Below, piece by piece: positions 36,761 through 64,000 of a stretch of DNA of 64,000 nt. The position numbers were made by a program, and so were the translations under genes. How positions within the stretch are numbered: the stretch's first letter is position 1; each line of letters begins with the position of its first letter. Origin of the DNA: Archilochus colubris (taxonomy: Eukaryota; Chordata; Aves; Apodiformes; Trochilidae); assembly GCA_023079485.1 (NCBI GenBank), contig CM041101.1, positions 7,963,501-8,027,500 of the forward strand. Reading direction: 5' to 3'. The notes beneath the pieces are model-generated. The model did no database searches, was not told the origin of the DNA, and saw only the letters and a list, made by a program, of their open reading frames with translations.

Positions 36761-37285
36761 TCATCGTCTGGAGTGTGACACAAAGATATTTTTGTCGCGC
36801 CGTGTGTGTGTCTCAGCAAAGGGGAAAGGGGGGGCTTGGTATCTAGAAGGCTCGGCCGGTTTGTTATTATGCCGGAGCCTACAAAGGGGTTGCTGAGGCC
36901 GAAAGCTGAAATGCGGGGGAGAGAGGATGGAGTTTGTGCGCTTGGCTGATGGGCGAGCTTGTTGGGTAGGTTTGAAAAAATGGGAGGTTTTTTGTTTGGT
37001 GGTGGTGTTGTTGTTGTTGCTGTTTATGTTGGGTTTTATTTTTTTTGTGGGAGGTTAGAAAAGAGTTTTTCATCTCTTAGGGAGCAGATGTGCCGCAAAC
37101 TGGGGAAATCCTGGTTCGCGTCTTGGGACTCTTGTGCTGTGCATCTTCGCTGGAGGAGGGGGGGGATTTATTTAGTAGTGTTGTTTGTAAACTAGGAGGT
37201 TTGTTGTTTGGTTGTTGGTTTTTTTTTTCCTACATTAAAATGATGACGAAAATCCCCAGATCCCCCAAGTCAAAGCTGGAGAAAG

Positions 37286-37340
37286 GGGTTTGAATGAGCT
37301 GAGATTTGTGGGGTTTGAATGAGCTGGGATTTGTGGGGTT
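37286..37340 (+). repeat. PRRC2B: Tandem duplication in PRRC2B intron 1
   Basis: Two adjacent copies, about 27 bp each, of GGGGTTTGAATGAGCTGAGA and following ATTTGTG, differing at one base. Confidence 0.8.
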
Positions 37341-40239
37341 TGTTAGGAAAGTTGTTTTGTTTTTTTTCTGTCTTAAGAACTATGCAAAGGGTGAGACACT
37401 TTAGTTTTTATCAACTTACCAAATGTTTGTATATTGAGGTTATTGGCGTTTGGGGTGATAACATAATAAACAGAAATGTTTAGGATTACATTAATTTTGT
37501 TTGTTTCTAGAAGCAGGTATTAAGTATAAGCACGCTGCAGTGTCTGCATCGTCTGTAGAGGGGGAAGGCATCTCACCCCTTCCAGAACTAAATCAGGGTT
37601 TATAGTGGAAGTTTTATTTGTGTTAAGCATTGTCTTGCAGATGCAGGTGGGGCCTCCACTGGAATGAGCCCATTCGTGATGCATAAATAGCTGGATTCAG
37701 AGAGCCCAAGTTTAGAGAGTGGGCTCCTGATGAGTAGATTTCCTAGGTACAAGCTGACGAGGATTTTAATTTTGGACCTGTCTTTTGCACTCAGTTGGCA
37801 TTGGGGTTTTTAAAAGTGCTTTGGGCCAGGGGCTGGCGTGTAAAGTCACCTGGAAGAGCAGGGAGAAAGGAGACTGAGGCCATATTCGGATTGTGAAATT
37901 TAAAGAGAAGATGGAAAGTGGTGGTTTTAGGATTATTTCTGTCTGAAGAGTTTTGAAATACCTGCCTGCATTTTGCACTTCAAATGTAGTATTGTAAATG
38001 GGCCTGGGTTTTATCAGGGGTCCCTGAAATCTTTGTGGGTTCATCATGGACAATGCTGCTTCTTTCAGGCCTGTGGCCTTGCAGGTTTTTCCTAGTTAGC
38101 AGAGTTTATTTTTAGTGTGTGGTTCACAAGACCTCTCCTTCGTGCCCTGTTTGTAATGGGCTGGTTCTTCTCTATTTTTACAGTTTAAAAATTCAGTCTT
38201 AAAAATCATATTCCGTCAAATCACAAATACTGTTAGAGATTGCTGGGAGTTTGTGGTAGTGGGTTTTTTGTTGTTTTTTAAAATCATGTTTCCACAAATT
38301 TAAATATGTATGCTGTTAGATGTATTTTTATTTGTACATTGGATATAAGTAGATTCTTTCTTTGTTGGTCTGGTCTACTTTTCTTCAAGGCTTGAGCAGA
38401 CTAGGTGTCACACATTTTATAAAGGTTTCAGCAGTCTTCACTGATAAGAAAATGTATTTCTGCATGACTTGAGCAGATACCTTTCCTTTAAAAAAAAAAA
38501 GGCAGTAGAACCACAAACTTATATATACATTAGGTTTTTGAAGTTGTCATTATATGATGATTTGGTGACTTGTTTTTTCTGATTTTTGAGAATGTTTTAT
38601 TTAGTAAGTGCATTTTTTTCATGAACTGTGGGATTTTTTCCCCCATTTTTATGTGTGCCTGAGAGTTTGAAAGTGAAAATCAGCCAGCTCACTGAAGCTT
38701 GAAAAGTAAATAGTTAATACAAATGCTGGAAAGAAGATGCAGCGTTTAGAGGTATTTTAGTTTTCATAAAAATATTTTCCTAAAGAATTTTTATTCAAAA
38801 GAATTTACAGCAACATTTTAATAAAGCCTTTTATTAAAATTTTGTTAAAGCCTGATTTCAAAGGCTAATTTACTTGAGCAACCTCTTTCTAAAAGCAGAG
38901 GTGGCATAAGAGTCGGTATTTGTCATGTGCCTTATGCAGTGTGCCCTGTTGCCTGACTGAGAAGTGCTGTAATGACAAAACAATTCCACTCCTGTGTGTG
39001 GCACTGATGCTTTTGCTAACACCTGATTCCTGTACCACATCCCTCTTGTCCTGCAGAGTATTGCATCTGGGATGTAACTGGGAAAAATCAGACCTTGGTT
39101 TTGTCATGGCTGGTGGTGCTTCCAGTTTGCCTGAGACATGCAGTACAGAGCCTCCTTGCTTGTCCAGTATAGAATTACCTGCCTGTTCAGGATGCAAAAG
39201 TGCAGGTTGCTTAAGGCCTTCATTGTACTTACTTAAAAAATTGGAAGTATTTAAGGGCAGGCTGGCTAACTTGCAGTGCTACTGCCTTGAAAATTATAGT
39301 CAGCAATTTTTTTTTCATTTATGGTGATAGTCTGCATAAAAGAGATTTTGCTGTTTTGGCATTTCCATTTGTAATTGGGTAATTTCTTGCTGTAGGAATA
39401 GAGACAATATGAGCAGGAGAAACATACTGAATTACTGAATGTTAACTTCAGGGGAGGGAGAGGGTTTGTTCCAAAGGCTGGACTTCACTGGTTATCCCTC
39501 CTCCTCTTGACTAGATTCCTCATTTATTCTGCACTTGGCAATGAGTGTGTTGTCTCAGTATCAGGCCTTGCTCTTCACCTAAGCATGCCTTGTAAGTAGG
39601 TTTTATTTTCATGTGTCATGCTTTGTTTTTCATGATTCATTCTACTAACAGGTCAATAATTTCACAGCTCCTTATCACTAGTTTGTCATTGGAACAGAAG
39701 AAATACAACTGTGAGTCTGTTAGGTATCAGATAATCAGGCCAAAAGCACTGTGAGCTGGTGAAGGGTAGGGAGGTGCAGCATAACATTTTTCTAACTACT
39801 GAAATTAAATTAATTACTTTGTTACAAAAATCATGGCAGTGTGTTCCTGGAAAGCATCATTGGTTTGCAGAACCTATCTGGTTTGGTTAAAGAGTTGTTT
39901 TTTTCCAGGAGGGAAAAAATGCGGCTAAAGTATAAGATTGTGTTATAATGTTAAGCCTCACCAAAATGTATCCTGGGCATGGTTTTAGTTAAGCAATTTG
40001 TACTAATATTCTCTGTGCTCATGTGCTTCCTGGGCAGAAGTAACCGTGAAGTTATGAATGTACTTACAAGCCATTTATCTTGGAGCAAACTTGTATGGAT
40101 TATAAATCCTGATTTATTTCTCTTTGTTTGGCGGGGTTTTTTGTGTGGTCTGGAAGCACTGGTACTGCAGTTGAAGTGGGCTGAAGTGATCTGGTATTCT
40201 TGGGTTGTTTTGCATTTACCTGTGTCACTGGAACCAGAA

Positions 40240-40300
40240 ATTGGGTTGGAACTAGATGATCTTTAAGGTCCCAACCTTAGCCATTCTATGATTCTGTAAT
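40240..40300 (+). mobile_element. CR1 LINE 3'-end fragment
   Basis: TTGGGTTGGAACTAGATGAT then CTTTAAGGTCCCAACC and CCATTCTATGATTCTGTAAT is the characteristic CR1 3' terminus. Only the last 60 bases are clear; the 5' part is truncated or decayed. Confidence 0.85.
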
Positions 40301-40753
40301 TGGTTTGTTGTGAAGCTGTTTGATTTGCAGTGCTGTGGGGTCTATGAGGACGGAAGGTGGCTTTGAGTTGTTAAAAGGTATGTGCAGTTCTGCAGGAGTC
40401 ATTGCGCTTGCAGCCAAAATACAGTAATGTTTTTTTGTTTCTAAACACCAGTAAAGTGCTGCTAAAATGGAAGGGGCAAGAGAGAATTTACTGTTACATC
40501 TTCAAGAGACTGGGTATTCATTTGTGGAGGGCTGGTAAAAACAATCAGTCCTTGAATGGAAGGGAAGTAATGGGCTGGTTTGAAACATGCAAAAGTGAAA
40601 GAGGAGGTGAAGCTGAGGTCGGTTTAATTGTGAAAAAAAATACAGGAAAAATAACCATAAAGTGATGTTTTGCAAGCATCATCCTAGGGTCTGGCCAAGA
40701 GGATGACTCTTTTGGATTGTAGTACTTCAGGCCTCACATAAGAGGAGCAAACT

Positions 40754-40800
40754 TTGCAGAGTACGTTGCAGAGTACGTTGCAGAGTACGTTGCAGAGTTT
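40754..40800 (+). repeat. 12-bp tandem repeat, four units
   Basis: TTGCAGAGTACG occurs three times exactly (40754-40789), then a fourth unit with a changed end. A small minisatellite in PRRC2B intron 1. Confidence 0.9.
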
Positions 40801-43800
40801 GCACCCTGTTGGAAGAAGCTCAGTTGAGAATTCCTTTCTTGGGTAGCTGTTGGGACACTTTGGACAAGAATTGTAGTGATATTGCTGCAAGGAACAAATA
40901 GGGAGAGGTTTGAAGAGCTTGCACTGGGACTTTGCCTCCCACAGGCACTTTTTGTGTGGAAATATAGTGATTTGTTTGGAAGAGTTTTTGGTAGGTTCTT
41001 CATCTCTTCCTACCTATTTGTGGGTTGGGAGCTGGGACAAAAACCTTGAGTGCTCTTGTTGAGTTTGGAGTAGGCTGTGATGCAGGCAGGGGAGTAGGGA
41101 GATGCTCAAAAGATGTTTCTTCATGTCTGGAATAGTGTGAAGTATGGTTTAATCTTTTTTCTGCACTAACCACAGGATCAGGCTCTCACTTAGCAATCAA
41201 AACACCAAGAGCTGTCATTTAGGAGCAGATTCACAAAATCTGAGTGTTATTACAGTGTTATTGTTCTGCCTGTGAGTAAAAGTGATGCATCTGATCCTGT
41301 TGCAGTGCAAGCAGCATATGGGGTGCTTCATTTGGGAACTGTTCACAGCATTTGCCATCCTGGCATGCAGACCTCCTTTAAAAACGCCTCAAACCCATGC
41401 TGTTCTTGGCCCCACAACTTTAGGAAGGCACTGTGACTCAGTGGGTGGTTTGCAGCCTCAGAAAGTGGGAGGTTCAGGGTCTGTTTCTTGCTCTGCTGCT
41501 CAACGTGGACTCTGAGTTCATTTTCCTGCAGTATCATTTTCCTATCAGGGAAATAGAATTAATGACATACACCTTGTCAAATATGTACAAATAACTATGT
41601 AAATTAAAGCATCTGTGAAATGTTTTCACTTTCTGCCCAGCTCAGCATAGCTCAGATGTCTCATGCATAGTCAGAATTCCTTAACTCTCCAGAAAAACTA
41701 AAGCTCCTGTCTTCAGAGTACGAACCCACAGTGCATGCAATTGGATTACTAACAATTTGTACCCATGTCCTTTTCCTGTTAGATTCCTGTTAGGAACTAA
41801 TTTGCAGTGCACATGGTTCCTATGAGCAGGTTTCCTGTAAGAAGGATTGCTATGAAAGCTGTGTTGCCCTAGTGTTGTTAAAATTGAGGAACTTGGAAGA
41901 AACTTCCTTGGAAGCTTCAGTATTTGCAGTGATAATGAACTGCAAGCTTATCTGAGCTGACTGTAATCTTATTAGTGGTTTGAACTGGCTGCATCAGTCT
42001 TGATGGCTGTGGGAAACTGGAGAAATCTGATAGAGGAAGATCTATTCAGCTCTTGCCGGGGCAGCTTTGTCCCCTTCAGTGTGTGTGTTCGTGTTGGCCT
42101 GTCTGGCCTGCCAGTAGATCTCTGATCAGTGCCTTGGAGAGGAACAGGACTTGAGGAATCTGCTCAGAAGGGGTTGTGCAGGATTGGCACTTACTGCCTG
42201 CTGATGACTACCATTGCATTTTATCTCTAGTCTCTCTCTTAATAAAGATAACCTTTTGTGCATAACCTGGATGAGAGGTGTAGCACTGAAGTCTGCAGAA
42301 GAGTGTGGAAAGCGGTATTACTGAAGCCCAGGTCTGGTAGTGAAGCTCATTGGCAAAAGGTAACACCCACCTCCCCATTCCTGGGTGATCTTTCCCTGCA
42401 GAGAAAACAAAGCTGCTTAGTCAACAGCTGATGGCATTTGTGTGGACAGAACTGTATCTGTACCTGAAAAAAAAGACTCACTGCTTTGTTCTGATTTTCA
42501 TCTCTTGCATCTGTGACCTCTAATTTCTTATATGCTCCTTTGCTGTAAAACTACTGCTAACTGATCAGAGGTAGAGTAAGCTGCTGAGCTTGGGACCAAG
42601 TGCAGGATTTGTGAAATGTCTGACTTCACTGGAAAAATTCTTGTGGTTGTGCCTCAGAATGCATCTGTTCTCTGACAACAATTGATTCTGCTCCCACTTG
42701 TCCTTGCCCTGGTTGTGCAGGGCTCTCCAAAAGCTACCTCTAACAACATGGAAGCTTGCTTTTCGGTTCTGGAGCTGACAGCATGGGTGCTTCATCTGTG
42801 CCACTCTTGCTGTATCTCACCTTGATTACATGGGAGTCATCACAGTCATGATTTGTAAAAATGTCTGTGGCACAAATATCAGGACTAAGAGAATTTCACA
42901 ACCTTAAAATGCAGAGGTGTTTTGGTTTAGTTGCCACTGGTGTGGAAGCCTCTTAGCCTTGAGCTGTGAGTCCTGAGACCTGGTGCAGTGGCCTGAGAAC
43001 AGTTCCTGCAGCCTGGATGCCTCCTGCCCTCCTGGCCTTCCCTGAAGCAGTGGGCAGGGTTGGGTCTGCTTTCTGCATCAGTGAACGAGTCTTGAGGTTG
43101 TTCTAGACATGGCAGATGCTACTACAGTTTCCCTCCTTGCTTAATTTTTTACAACCTGCACCTTTGTCATCAAGACCTGCATTTTCTTTGAGGGTCTTAG
43201 CAGCACAGGTTTGGGTGGCTGAGGCGGAAACCTGAGCTCTGGGACCTGTAGTTACTTGAGCAGACTTGTTCTCTGCCTTGGTTACTTAGCCTGTAAAGTA
43301 GGACTGATAATACTGGCCCTGTTATGTATCAGGATCTACTGTAACATCTGATTTACCTTACAGTTCAGCTAAATGTTGCCAGGAGCCTTCTGAACAGGTT
43401 TTGCCAACAGCATTATGGCAAGGATTTCTTTTGTGTTTGGATTTAAATTGCTTGCACGTGATCAGGCTCCCTGCTTTGGCACTGAGGGAACAGGATGTTG
43501 TGTCTGGGTATTATCCCCAGACCTTCAGCTCTCAGAAGCTGAGCAGGGCAAAGTAAAAGGCTGTCACTTTGGAGGCTGTGGGTAGTGTGCTTCTTCTGTG
43601 AGTCTTGGTTGTGGAGGAGTCAGAGCCTAAGTACAACTCTTGAGAATAAAGACCTGCATTTGAACTGTTTTGTGCAGGCAGCTCCCGGGGATCACCAGGA
43701 GCTTCTCTTTCCTTCTGCTCTATAGCAGTTGTGGTCTGGATTTGCTGAAGCCACAGGTTGTTCTTGCTTAACTGAGCTGCTCTCTCCTCTGGGGGATTTG

Positions 43801-46257
43801 CCTCTGAAATGTGAAACAGCAAAGTAATACACTCCTTTATTTCTATTGTGTCTTACTGCAGAACTCTCTCCAGGAAGCCCTCATGGTTACTCAGCCCTGT
43901 GAGGATTATAGATAGTGCATCAGAGCCAGTTTGTGCTGGGGCTTGTCTCATTTAACACCTTTATGACCTGGATGGGAAGCAACGAGTTTGATAGTTGGTG
44001 CTTTGTGAGATACCTTGCTGCCTCCCTGCAGTGATCAGTTCCTGATTCTGAGGAAAATGAAAGCTCCGCAGTGCTTCCTCTTGGGTTAGAGATAGTTATT
44101 CTTCCTGACAAGGTGACACCGAGAGTTCGGCTCCTTTAGAGCATGATGGGCCAGATGGGCAGAAAATGGACTGTTTCTCTGGAGGGCTACTGTAGACAGA
44201 CACACCTTCCAATAAAAGAATTTGCTGCAGAACTTGAGTTTTCTGTTGCTTGAAAAGGAGTGGGGGTTTCATGAGCCCAGAATCTCTTGAGTAATTTCTG
44301 TGGGTTGTGGAGCTTGCTGGCTGGATTTGTTTTTCCATGCCATAGTTTTTCATACTGAGGATGAAGTATTTCTTATCTTTGTGTTCTCAACTACTAGAGG
44401 TTAGGGGCTTTTTTCCAGGCACACCTTTTCACGGTGTGGCATAGTCTGTCCAGCCCTTGCAGAAAGGACTGCAGAACTTGCTCATGTTTTTTTGTAAATA
44501 CAATTGAGTTCTTCTCTAGACTCCAGTCTGCTTTATCTGTTTTACAGAATCCAGCCTTCCTGGCTGCCTTTCTCTCCTGTTGGCCTTCCAAGTACTGGGA
44601 AAGTGCTGTTTACCAGAGGTGAGACTTCTGTATTTCAAAGACCAGACCTGGGATTATGAAGACCTGTTTTCCATGCAGTGGTTCTGTAACAGTACTTGTG
44701 ATTCCCAGCTTGTTAGTACATTTATAAGAGGGGACCTCAGGTGAGCTTGGTAAAGATAGAGCTGAGAAAATTAGGTCCAGTCATCTTAACAAGGACAGGA
44801 CTTTTCTGGTCCCCCTTGCTGTCATGTTTTATCTCTGCCTGTAGAGCTCCATGCCACAGAGTTGATGGTAGATAACACTGTCCAGAAGGCTCAGCTTCTC
44901 CTCTTTGTGGTTCTGCTGCGTATCTCAAATCCAGGGTTTGAGAGACTTGAGGACAGGGTTGGTCAGTGGGCAAGTTTTCTGGCAGACAGCCTCCAACCCA
45001 GCTAGCAGCATACCTCTGCAGTAAATAATGGGAAATGTGATCTTGGTCTTCCGTTCCCTGTTTTTTAAAGGAAACAAGGTTCATGGGAGATGCAGAGAGG
45101 TGGGAATTGTGTAGAAATAACTGGTACCTGCCAAATATACCTGTTCAGCTAAGCAAGGAAGGTCTCCTCTTGTGAGTCAGGAGCTGTTCCTTTGCTACAA
45201 GGTGGCTGTCTTCTCTCTGCCCTGCAGAGTGGTGACTTATTTCTCTGTGTGGGCAGGACTTGAAGCCATGATCAGGATATGTGGGCTGTTTTTCAGGTGT
45301 ACCAACAGCTCCCTTTTGAAACAGTGCAACAAAATGACAGCAAGTGGCTTACTGTGGCCTAGACTCTTCCTCCAGCCTCTGCCTGCTGCACAGCTCCTCT
45401 GCATTGATCTTAGAGATTCTAATGCAAATATTCTCCTGTTGCTCCTCTCCTTACTAAGCAGTCTCTCATGGGTACTGAATGGTCCCTTCCCCACCAGGCT
45501 GATGTTCTCTCCTAGCCCAAGCAGGACTTATACAGGTTACTTGTAGAACTGGCACCAAGCCCTTGGGGCAGTTGATCACACAGTGTCACCAAAGCTCTTC
45601 CAAGGGCAGCCAGCTCGTCTTTTGTCACTGAGGTAGGTGGTGACCGTTTGACAAATAAGTGACTCTTGATGGGACAATTTACAGAAGTAGTGTTATCTTC
45701 CTGTTGATAGATAAATATTCAGCTGTGAAAAGTACCAGCAAAATTGCGTATTTAAAGAAGACTAAGCATCATTAATCTTCTGTAGAACTATATACCATGT
45801 TTTTTAAAAGGTTTCATGTTACCAGTAACACTAGAAACCACAGCAGATTTCAGTTTAACAACTCCAAGCACTTCTCTGTTTTGGTTTTGCAACCTGTGAG
45901 TTTCTGAACAATTTGTATAGAATTTCAGGTCAGAAAGCTTCCTGCTCTGGGAGAAACACCTTTTCACTGCTTATTTCTGTCCTGTTTCTTTGGTTTGTGT
46001 TTGTGACTGCTTCTGAGAAGTGAGCAGGGAGTGAAGGTCTGCGGTGACTTCTGGTCTTTTGCCCCAGTGATTGTGTTCCATAGAGAGCTCAGTGGTGTGT
46101 GAGTAGCTGAAGTGTGATTCCTCATAGTGTGTTACCTTTTATAAATCTGTTTGCCCTGCCCTGTATTCAAGCTCCAATGAAGTCTTGTGAATAAAACATC
46201 AGCACAGCCCAGGCTCCTTCATGCATAGGTTCACAAAGAGCTTTGTGAACAAAGCTC

Positions 46258-46378
46258 TATGGATGGGGCTTGCAGCAGCCTGGTCTAGTGGAAGGTGTCC
46301 CTTCCCATGGCAGAACTAGTGGAACCATATGATCTTTTAGGTCCCTTCCAAACCAAACCATTCTATGATTCTATGATA
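46258..46378 (+). mobile_element. CR1 LINE 3'-end fragment
   Basis: About 120 bp matching the CR1 tail: ATGGGGCTTGCAGCAGCCTG, GGAAGGTGTCCCTTCCCATG, GATCTTTTAGGTCCCTTCC and CCATTCTATGATTCTATGAT. It is 5'-truncated, as usual for CR1, in PRRC2B intron 1. Confidence 0.92.
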
Positions 46379-49300
46379 ATTCTGTTTGTTAGGAGTCTTT
46401 CCCTTTGGCTGTGTTTTCAGCTCAGGGGTTTCCAGTTGTGCCAGTAACTCGAGGTTTTTGTATGGCTCTTTTTGCAGGGTGGGCTTCCCAAGCTTGGCAG
46501 ATCCCTGCTGTAGCTCTGAGACTTGCATGGTCTGACATTTGAAATGTCACTGTTGCTCTGCATTTGAACATACCTCTTTAAAAGGCAGGTAGACAGGGTC
46601 AATACCCACACATGAAGTCCAGAGGAACATGATGTGGACATAGACTCCAGCGTAGTGAAGCTCTCTACTCAGAAAGTGATTCTGGTGCACTTAATTTGTA
46701 GCCTAAGGCCTCTCTCTTAACTGGTCATACAGTAGGGTTTTCTGATTCACCTGAGACAGTATTAGCATTGTGGTGCTAATATTACAGGAAACCTTGCTAG
46801 TCCTGAAAATGGGAAGAATTAAGCTCTGTGCTGAAACTGATGGCAAAGCTTCCCCCAAAGACCTTGATAAACCCAGAGAGAAACCATGCAGAAATGCTTG
46901 TGACTGATTTTTTTGATTTGTCTGTAAAAGAGGGTAATGTTTTCTTTGGGGTCAGCTATCAGACACAGGAAACCTGAGCACAGGTCAGAGGCTTTGTCAA
47001 GACTGTCAGTTTTCAGTTGTCAGCACTGGTCTGTATGTGTCTTCTGGTTTTAGCTCTTATAAGTGTGCAGGTTGGCAGGTTTGATTTTTATCAGAAATGG
47101 CTTTATTCTGCAAGACTGGAAAGCCTTGATGATCCCTGCCTGGATTGACTGTGTAGTGGAAAATAGTCCAGTGTTGTGACAGCCTTGGAGGCTCTGTGAC
47201 CTGGGTGACCTGGGTGCTGACTGATCCCCCTGACCACTTCCCACCATGAACCAGCTCAAATCTGCAGCTGCTGTCAGGACAGACAGGCTCCCAGGAGGCT
47301 CAGTTCCTCTGCAGCCTCATTGCACAGTGACCCTATAGAAATTGCCTCACCCCCCATGGACTTGTTTTCCCCTTTGCAGCTCACAGGTAACAGAAACAAA
47401 GCTGTGTTTCACATTTTCAGTTTCAAAGCCTTGAAGGAGTTAAAAGTGAATTTCACTTACCCAGACAGCAGTTGTGGCTGTCCCAGAAAGTTTGACAAGG
47501 GACTTTATCCTGATGTGTCCACAGCTCCTCTGCTCTGAAGTGGCTGTTTATTCATCCTGCATCCTTTTAATGATAGAAGATGTAATAAAGAGGCAGCTGA
47601 GACCCAGTTACGTAACGGACTGTCAGGGTTTCTCTTTGGCAGCCTTACCCAACATGCTGTTTGCAGGCTGATTTTCAGGAATCTTCTGTTTAGGGATTTT
47701 CTGATCACCAGCTAACTCCTGAACGTGATATCATTGTTCTTGAATGTATTTATTTATTTTTCCTAATGCCTACTAATTTTATCTGGTATGTTTTCTAAAC
47801 CTCAAAGTGGATTTTATTGCTTGGGAGTGTGAGGTTGATACAGGATTGATGTGGTTGCCTCTGCAAGGCTTAATATACCTGTACTAACAGGTGGCTCTGC
47901 TTGTGCCAGAGCAGATGAGGACTGGTGTGCAGCACCCTTAGCTATGTGCTCAGGTCTGGGGCTCCCTACAACTCTGCTAGTTTAAACAGATCATTGTTCT
48001 CAGCCTGGCTTCTGCTTCCCTGCCAAATCTGGGCTAATCAGTGTTTTTTCTCCCTTTCTCTTTTATGTCTGTCCTACTAATAAAATACAGTGGAAATGGG
48101 CAAGTGAGGGAGGATCTTTTGTTTTCTTTGGCACATGGTGACCATCTGAGGAAAGACTGAACCAGACTAGAGCCAGACATTGATTTTGCTACTCTGCAGG
48201 ACAAGGTGCCTCAAGAATGCTGGCTTTTTTTTTTGCTCAAAAACTTGCCCCTGGCAGCAGTGCTTAGATGGGCTTTACTCAAGTTGGGAATTGTAGATCA
48301 CAGTACATTCTCAAACTGGATGTTTGTGCTCTGTGCTTTATTTTGTACATAATGTGTGAGGGACTAATCTCCTTAGCTGGCAATCATGTTTGATAAGGTC
48401 GTGGGAGTTGTAGCCTCTGGTCATTCAGTTTCTTTCTGAAAGAGTGATTCCTGACTGCATCTGAAGTGTGCTTTCAGCTGAGTGAGTTACATGGCAGGTG
48501 AAGAGTAGGAAAGTCCTGTATATATATGTATATATTTGTTGTTGTTAGCCGTAAGATGGGACCTAGCAGGCAGTATAATAAAACTGCCAACTGGCTTGAA
48601 GTGGAGGCTTTACAACTAGAAATGTAGAAATCTCAATTATGTGTGACAGTGTTAGATTAGCAGAGTATTATGTTTAAAAAAAAAAATGAAAGAAAGGTCC
48701 ATTGAAAGTAAATAAAGTTTCTTTTCTGACATAAAAGTTGACCTTCAGTGTGTGTGTTTAGGCTTTGTCCTGGGCTCCAGCAGCTAAAAAGTGTTTAGTA
48801 TAGAGACTGCCTGCATAAAGGGTGTTAATCACAGGAGGCTGTGCCAGCAAAGATCAGAATGAATAATTAACAAACCACATGCATTGTGAGAAGCATTTTT
48901 ATAGCTAAAAATGTTGAAGATGCCAGCAAGAGAGAAATATATTTTTTTTTATAAAGCAATATAACCTATAAAGGTTTTGTAGTAGAAGTGTTGAATCCAC
49001 AGCTCTGAACCTGCTTCATGTGAAAAGTTTTTTTAGACTCTTTGACTGTCTTGTATGTTGAGCATATGTGGAAAAAAGAAATTGATGAAATAGCTGTTGC
49101 CTTTGAGTGATGCTTTCAAAGCATTAGTTGCTGGTGTGAGCCATTAACTGTGGCCAGTGTGGAACCATAATCCTAAACATTACAAACCAGTGCTTCAGTG
49201 GCAAACCCAGGGGTAAAGTCCAGTGTGGGATAAGTTGTCATTTATGTTTAGGAATGCTTGTGCATGGCTGCTTATTATTCGGCTATTCTTGTAAAGCATG

Positions 49301-49662
49301 AACTGTGTTGAGCATCCTTTCTTCCACTCTCATGCTCAGGAAACTCACTTCTCAAAAAACTCATCTCTTTAAGTACTGGAGTGGCCAAAACAACAATCCT
49401 GCTGTGAGAAGTATCTTCTTGCAGCTTTTCAATTTATGAATCTTAAATCCCACAAGCTTCTTGTGACTAAAAGGGGAAGGAGGGGTAGTTGAAACCTTGT
49501 AACTTTGTGTCTGCTCATCAACTGTCTCCAGTTCTAGCAGCTGTGCGTGTTTTACTTTTTACTTTTGATGTGGCTGTACAGTCTGTTTGATGGCCTCTCC
49601 CTGGTTCTCTTTCATTAAAAGGCAGATCGGGAGCGGCGCAGAGAAATTTCCTTACTAGATGA

Positions 49663-64000
<14,338 letters not shown>

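Larger units (their letters stand above)
36150..49620. other. PRRC2B: PRRC2B first intron
   Basis: About 13.5 kb without any recognised coding exon or RNA gene. It holds two CR1 tails (40,240-40,300 and 46,258-46,378), small tandem repeats (37,286-37,340 and 40,754-40,800) and scattered A/T microsatellites (for example TATATA near 48,517-48,534). Many short open frames on both strands look like chance. Confidence 0.6.

Noticed and set aside
35717..36819. Two overlapping minus-strand ORFs of 313 and 357 codons
   Set aside because: They lie in the PRRC2B CpG island, are Pro/Gly/Arg-rich in every frame and resemble no protein; GC bias removes stop codons.
40754..40800. CRISPR-like array
   Set aside because: Units are 12 bp and contiguous without spacers, in an animal genome.

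Overview
This is a vertebrate nuclear window, most likely from a bird. Genes are split into short exons with GT-AG introns. CR1-type LINE 3' tails with the ATTCTATG ending lie at about 40.24-40.30, 46.26-46.38 and 55.00-55.03 kb. An LTR whose start closely resembles a common avian ERVL-type LTR lies at 32.9-33.7 kb. Species cannot be fixed from the sequence. Gene identities come from recognising the translated exons; no database search was run.

Layout. (1) 0-6.6 kb, minus strand: the 5' part of CNTRL (centriolin), eight coding exons giving the first 372 residues, running off the left edge, with a probable non-coding first exon in a CpG-rich promoter at about 6.05-6.76 kb. (2) 8.26-28.0 kb, plus strand: a complete 41-exon complement C5 gene. 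The exons join in frame to 1,678 residues (human C5 is 1,676). A perfect HNF1-type palindrome sits about 110 bp before its ATG. CNTRL and C5 are head to head, as in mammals. (3) 28.0-35.7 kb: an intergenic stretch holding two minus-oriented LTRs from different retroviral families and decayed sequence. (4) 35.75-64 kb, plus strand: PRRC2B, with a CpG-island promoter, a non-coding first exon, a first intron of about 13.5 kb, and 15 coding exons. The last of these is the giant exon, still open at the right edge. 1,402 codons are visible.

The most useful non-coding discovery is a box C/D snoRNA in a PRRC2B intron (about 55,410-55,506). It has box C, box D, a 7-bp terminal stem and an 11-nt guide matching 18S rRNA at the site methylated by SNORD62, a snoRNA that PRRC2B also hosts in human.

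The genes do not form one pathway. CNTRL is a centriole and midbody protein, C5 a secreted plasma protein probably driven in liver, and PRRC2B a broadly expressed RNA-associated protein. I found no undescribed multi-gene system. The points worth following are the C5-PRRC2B adjacency (the two are far apart on human chromosome 9), unusual features of the C5a peptide, the snoRNA, the HNF1 site, and small duplications near splice sites.
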